The notes under the pieces are model-generated. The model saw only the letters and a program-made list of their open reading frames with translations, was not told the origin of the DNA and did no database searches. A stretch of DNA of 9,953 nt from Treponema sp. UBA3870 (GTDB taxonomy: Bacteria > Spirochaetota > Spirochaetia > Treponematales > Treponemataceae): contig DGGQ01000184.1 in the NCBI GenBank assembly GCA_002392275.1, positions 1 to 9,953 on the forward strand. Reading direction: 5' to 3'. This document shows, in pieces, positions 6,557 to 9,953 of the stretch. The translations under genes were made by a program, and so were the position numbers. How positions within the stretch are numbered: the first letter of the stretch is position 1; each line of letters opens with the position of its first letter.

Positions 6557-7452
6557 TGCTATCCTATCAACATGAATACCACGCGGGAAACCACGCCGAC
6601 ATACTGAAGCACATCTGTCTCTGCACAATACTTGGGGCACTTTCAAAAAAGGAAAAACCGTTCACATTGATTGACACCCATTCAGGTGCGGGCAGATTTT
6701 TTCTTGACGATGAAAGACTGTTAAAAACTCGCGATGCCGAGGACGGAATAAAAAAATTTGTCCGGGAGGTTTCAATTCTAAAAAATATTCCAGAGGCAAT
6801 CAGGGATTATCTTGAAATTGAGAGTCCTTATCTTGAAAAGGGGATTTACGCTGGAAGTCCTGAAATTGAAAGAGTATATTTAAGAAAGGGCGACATCTGC
6901 CATTTGACAGAAATGCACCCGGAGGCACTAAAGTCGCTGGAAGAAAATGTGGCGAAAAATCTAATCGTAGTTGGCGGAGAAAAAAAGTGTGGAGGAAAAT
7001 CCATCATCCATGCTGGGGACAGCTACAAAACTCTAGGCGGACTTGTTCCCCCGCTTGTAAAGAGAGGTCTTATTCTCTGCGACCCAAGCTATGAGGACAG
7101 GTCGGACTACAGGCAGGTTACGGACTCACTAAAAAACGCGCACAAAAAATGGAACACCGCAATCATCGCGCTCTGGTATCCAATACTTCCACGAAAAAAG
7201 AATGAGACATCCCAGATGCTCTGCGAGCTTGAGGATTTTGCAAAGCTTGGTCAGAATCCATGCGAGACAAAAAAATTTGAACTGGAGATTTACGGGATGG
7301 ATGAAATCCCAAAAGAGATGATGGAGGACTCCGCGCCACACATGACAGGAAGCGGAATGTTTATAATAAATCCACCGTGGCAGCTCGAAGAAAAAATGTC
7401 TGACGCCCTGGAGATTTTGAAAAACATTTTCCATAAAAAAAATCTTTCATAA
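6556..7452 (+). CDS. rlmJ: 23S rRNA (adenine-N6) methyltransferase RlmJ
   Basis: S-adenosylmethionine-dependent enzyme that in E. coli methylates N6 of A2030 in 23S rRNA. The 298-residue protein is close to the family length (E. coli about 280) and is similar throughout. The N-terminus MLSYQHEYHAGNHADILKH keeps Y4, H6 and K18, residues I recall as active-site positions in E. coli RlmJ. Motif I is DTHSGAGR (40-47), and CHLTEMHPE (115-123) corresponds to the family's LTELHP. The catalytic motif IV reads DPSY (176-179) where E. coli has DPPY. ALWYPI (205-210) and MFIINPPWQLE (268-278) close the core. Relative to E. coli there is extra sequence around 137-150. The start ATG shares one base with the nadE stop (TGATG), typical of translational coupling. 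No T-tract follows a hairpin on this strand after the stop, so its own transcription end is not obvious. Confidence 0.95.
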   Translation: MLSYQHEYHAGNHADILKHICLCTILGALSKKEKPFTLIDTHSGAGRFFLDDERLLKTRDAEDGIKKFVREVSILKNIPEAIRDYLEIESPYLEKGIYAGSPEIERVYLRKGDICHLTEMHPEALKSLEENVAKNLIVVGGEKKCGGKSIIHAGDSYKTLGGLVPPLVKRGLILCDPSYEDRSDYRQVTDSLKNAHKKWNTAIIALWYPILPRKKNETSQMLCELEDFAKLGQNPCETKKFELEIYGMDEIPKEMMEDSAPHMTGSGMFIINPPWQLEEKMSDALEILKNIFHKKNLS

Positions 7453-7486
7453 AAAAAACACCGGACCCTGCAAAAACAAAGTCCGG
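7451..7486 (-). terminator. Intrinsic terminator of clpB
   Basis: On the minus strand CCGGAC (complement of 7481-7486) and GTCCGG (complement of 7461-7466) form a 6-base, mostly GC stem with a 14-base loop, followed after two bases by eight T residues (7458-7451). The T-tract overlaps the last two bases of the rlmJ stop codon on the other strand. On the plus strand the same hairpin is followed by CATCAAAATT, with no T-tract, so it looks one-directional. Confidence 0.85.
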
Positions 7487-7512
7487 CATCAAAATTATAT
7501 AAACAATCCGAA

Positions 7513-9953
7513 TCAAGAGGCGACGGAAAATTTTATTTCACCGCCATCCGCTTTTGCAGAAATCACGCTGCCATCCAGCACATCCCCCGAGAGAAGAAAT
7601 TTTGACAGAGGGTTTTCCACATAATTCTGGATTGCCCTTTTAACTGGACGCGCACCAAACGTTGGATTGTATCCAGCCTCGGAAAGAAAATCCAGAACCG
7701 AAGAATCAAAGTTGAGCGTAATCCTTCTGTCCGAAAGTCTTGACGAAACACGTGCAAGCTGCAATGCGACAATGGATTTTATGCTGTCCCTGTCCAATGC
7801 TCCAAAGTTCACAATCTCGTCAATGCGGTTCAAAAACTCTGGACGGAACGAAAGTTTGAGAAGCTCCCCAAGTTTTTCCTTCAACTCCGCCTCGGGTCTA
7901 CCCTGCATTTCCATAATCAGGTCGGAACCAAGATTGCTCGTCATGATTATGATTGTGTTCTTGAAATCAACCACACGTCCATGTCCATCGGTCAGTCGTC
8001 CATCATCAAGGACCTGGAGAAGAACATTGAACACATCGGGGGCTGCCTTTTCAATTTCATCAAGAAGGACAACAGAATATGGTCTGCGCCTTACAGCCTC
8101 GGTTAGCTGGCCACCTTCCTCGTATCCAACATATCCCGGAGGTGCGCCAATGAGTCTTGAGACGGAAAACTTTTCCATATACTCGCTCATGTCGATTCTG
8201 GTCATAGCCTTCTCGTCGTTGAACAGAAAATCAGCAAGGGTCTTTGCAAGCTCCGTCTTTCCAACTCCAGTCGGTCCCATGAAAAGGAAAGAACCTAGCG
8301 GTCGGTTCGGGTCATTAAGTCCTGCACGGTTTCTTCGTATCGCATCCGCAACAACACTCACCGCCCTGTCCTGTCCGACAACCCTTTTGTGAAGCACGGA
8401 CTCAAGCTCCAGATATTTCTGTTTTTCGCTCGCCATCATTTTTGAGACAGGGATTCCGGTCCACGCGCTGACAACATTCGCAATGTCCTCCTCGGTGACT
8501 TCCTGTCTAAGCAGACTGCTTCTTTCGTCGGAGATTTTTTCTTCAACATTTTTTGAATCCGCAAGCTGCTTTTCAAGCGACGGGATTATTGAATACTTAA
8601 GTTCCGCCGCCTTCTCCAGATTTCCTTCCCTTGTGTATTTTTCCTCCTCGAACTTTGCCTTCTCCAGATCCGCTTTGATTTTTCTGTCACCCTCTATGGC
8701 GGATTTTTCGTTTTCCCACTGGAGCTTCATTACGTCACGTCTGGAGCTTACCTCGGCCAAATCTTTTTCAAGTTTTTCAAGCCTCTCGCGGCTGGCCTCG
8801 TCATCCTCTTTAGCAAGGGACTGCTTTTCAATGGCGAGCTGCAAAATCTTTCGCTCAAGTTTGTCCAGTTCAACAGGCTGGCTTTCAATCTCCATCTTGA
8901 TGTGGCTTGCCGCCTCGTCAACAAGATCAATAGCCTTGTCCGGGAGAAATCTGCTTGTAATGTAACGGTCGCTCAATGTCGCAGCAGCAACAAGCGCCTC
9001 ATCGTTGATTTTCACTCCATGGTGGATTTCATACTTGTCCCTCAGACCTCGGAGAATCGCTATGGTGTCCTCGACGGTCGGCTCAACGCACAGGACCTGC
9101 TGGAACCTTCGCTCCAGCGCCGCATCCTCCTCAATATATTTGCGGTACTCGCTCAATGTTGTCGCGCCAATCACACGCAGCTCGCCCCTCGCCAAAGCCG
9201 GTTTCAAAAGATTAGCAGCGTTGATTCCAGACTCGCTTTTTCCCGCGCTCATTATTGTGTGAATCTCGTCGATGAAAAGAATTATCCTTCCCTCGGACTT
9301 CACGACCTCGCCGATTACATTTTTTAGCCGTTCCTCAAACTCACCCTGATATTTGGCACCCGCAAGAAGAAGTCCCATGTCAAGAGAAAGGAGCCTCTTG
9401 TTTTTCAGACTGTCGGGCACATCGCTGGACACAATTCTTCTGGCAAGCCCCTCGACTATCGCGGTCTTTCCGACACCTGGCTCTCCAATCAGCACGGGAT
9501 TGTTTTTTGTTCGGCGGCTCAGGACCTGCATCACCCGGCGAATTTCCTCGTCGCGTCCAATAACCGGGTCAATCTTGTCCTGCCTTGCACGTGCGGTCAA
9601 ATCAACACAATACTTTTCGAGAGAACGCATTTTGCTTTCCGGGTCGTTTGAATCAACACGGCTGTCCCCCCTGATTGCCCGCAGGGATTCCAGAGTCGCG
9701 TCCCTTGTCACCCCAAGTTTTTTTAGAATCTCCCCCACTTTTCCATCGCTTTCAGTCATGGCAAGAAAAACATGTTCCGTGGAAAGATACAAGTCGCCAA
9801 ACGAGTCCATCTCTTTTTCGGCCTTGGCAATGACCTTCTGTGCGTCCTGTGAAAAATTTGTCTGGGCACCGCCGCCCCTGACACTTGGGTATGAATCAAG
9901 AGCCTTCTCGATTTCTTCAATCATGACGCGGGGCTTTATGTTCATGCTTTCGA
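7513..9953 (-). CDS. clpB: ATP-dependent chaperone/disaggregase ClpB (5' end outside window)
   Basis: Hexameric AAA+ disaggregase that threads aggregated proteins through its pore and works with DnaK. The frame stays open past the in-frame ATG at 9945 to the window edge, and the visible part begins inside the N-terminal Clp repeat, so that ATG is internal and about 50-60 residues are missing. Counting from it: second half of the Clp N domain (about 10-93), first ATPase with Walker A GEPGVGKT (154-161), pore tyrosine Y199 in GAKYQGEFEERL and Walker B IILFIDE (221-227); long coiled-coil middle domain (about 355-480) that separates ClpB from ClpA; second ATPase with Walker A GPTGVGKT (557-564), pore loop GYVGYEEGG (604-612), Walker B VVLLDE (625-630) and sensor-2 GARPVKR (764-770). 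I see no IGL/IGF loop for ClpP binding, consistent with a disaggregase. Promoter and any heat-shock control lie outside the window. Confidence 0.97.
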   Translation of the reverse strand, partial: ESMNIKPRVMIEEIEKALDSYPSVRGGGAQTNFSQDAQKVIAKAEKEMDSFGDLYLSTEHVFLAMTESDGKVGEILKKLGVTRDATLESLRAIRGDSRVDSNDPESKMRSLEKYCVDLTARARQDKIDPVIGRDEEIRRVMQVLSRRTKNNPVLIGEPGVGKTAIVEGLARRIVSSDVPDSLKNKRLLSLDMGLLLAGAKYQGEFEERLKNVIGEVVKSEGRIILFIDEIHTIMSAGKSESGINAANLLKPALARGELRVIGATTLSEYRKYIEEDAALERRFQQVLCVEPTVEDTIAILRGLRDKYEIHHGVKINDEALVAAATLSDRYITSRFLPDKAIDLVDEAASHIKMEIESQPVELDKLERKILQLAIEKQSLAKEDDEASRERLEKLEKDLAEVSSRRDVMKLQWENEKSAIEGDRKIKADLEKAKFEEEKYTREGNLEKAAELKYSIIPSLEKQLADSKNVEEKISDERSSLLRQEVTEEDIANVVSAWTGIPVSKMMASEKQKYLELESVLHKRVVGQDRAVSVVADAIRRNRAGLNDPNRPLGSFLFMGPTGVGKTELAKTLADFLFNDEKAMTRIDMSEYMEKFSVSRLIGAPPGYVGYEEGGQLTEAVRRRPYSVVLLDEIEKAAPDVFNVLLQVLDDGRLTDGHGRVVDFKNTIIIMTSNLGSDLIMEMQGRPEAELKEKLGELLKLSFRPEFLNRIDEIVNFGALDRDSIKSIVALQLARVSSRLSDRRITLNFDSSVLDFLSEAGYNPTFGARPVKRAIQNYVENPLSKFLLSGDVLDGSVISAKADGGEIKFSVAS

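Noticed and set aside
7667..8392. Long plus-strand open frame (241 codons) opposite clpB, and others at 8483-8965 and 8902-9327
   Set aside because: Serine/arginine-rich translations with no recognisable domain, lying wholly antisense to a strongly conserved gene; they are shadows of clpB codon use.
9943..9945. ATG at 9945 (minus) as the start of clpB
   Set aside because: The frame continues to the window edge, and the visible protein lacks the first half of the Clp N domain.
1..9953. Mobile elements, CRISPR arrays, tRNA/rRNA genes, prophage or defence modules
   Set aside because: Reading both strands I saw no transposase, integrase, direct-repeat array, tRNA-like cloverleaf or anti-phage gene; coding is continuous and housekeeping.

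Overview
The window is ordinary bacterial chromosome, densely coding on both strands. It holds seven protein genes, two of them cut by the window edges, and no tRNA, rRNA, insertion sequence, CRISPR array or prophage signal that I can see. The set of genes and their style (a class A penicillin-binding protein with an acidic tail, a long glutamine-dependent NadE, a ClpB, canonical GGAGG ribosome binding sites and sigma-70-type promoter elements) suggests a Treponema-like spirochaete. That assignment rests on my impression of protein similarity and has not been tested by a search.

Layout: positions 1-2631 (+) carry the C-terminal part of a PBP1A-type peptidoglycan synthase, followed 31 bases later by a small protein made of a ParB/Srx-type nucleotide-binding domain and an amphipathic helical tail. 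A bidirectional intrinsic terminator at about 2647-2689 separates these from tyrS, which runs on the minus strand (3951 down to 2707) from its own sigma-70-like promoter. From a 136-base divergent intergenic region a plus-strand cluster begins: a small exported protein (4088-4480), nadE (4490-6556) and rlmJ (6556-7452). The gaps are 9 bases and then a 1-base stop/start overlap, so these three are probably one operon. rlmJ converges on clpB, which fills the rest of the window on the minus strand (its start lies beyond 9953). clpB has a clear intrinsic terminator that reaches into the stop codon of rlmJ.

The genes are mostly housekeeping: cell-wall synthesis, tyrosyl-tRNA charging, the last step of NAD synthesis, 23S rRNA methylation and protein disaggregation. 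They do not form one pathway. The most interesting item is the small ParB-domain protein. It keeps two conserved ParB-fold motifs (GERR and ENNQR) but has no DNA-binding helix-turn-helix or dimerisation domain, and ends instead in a cationic amphipathic helix that looks able to bind membrane. It sits directly behind a membrane-bound cell-wall synthase. I do not see a convincing new multi-gene system here.
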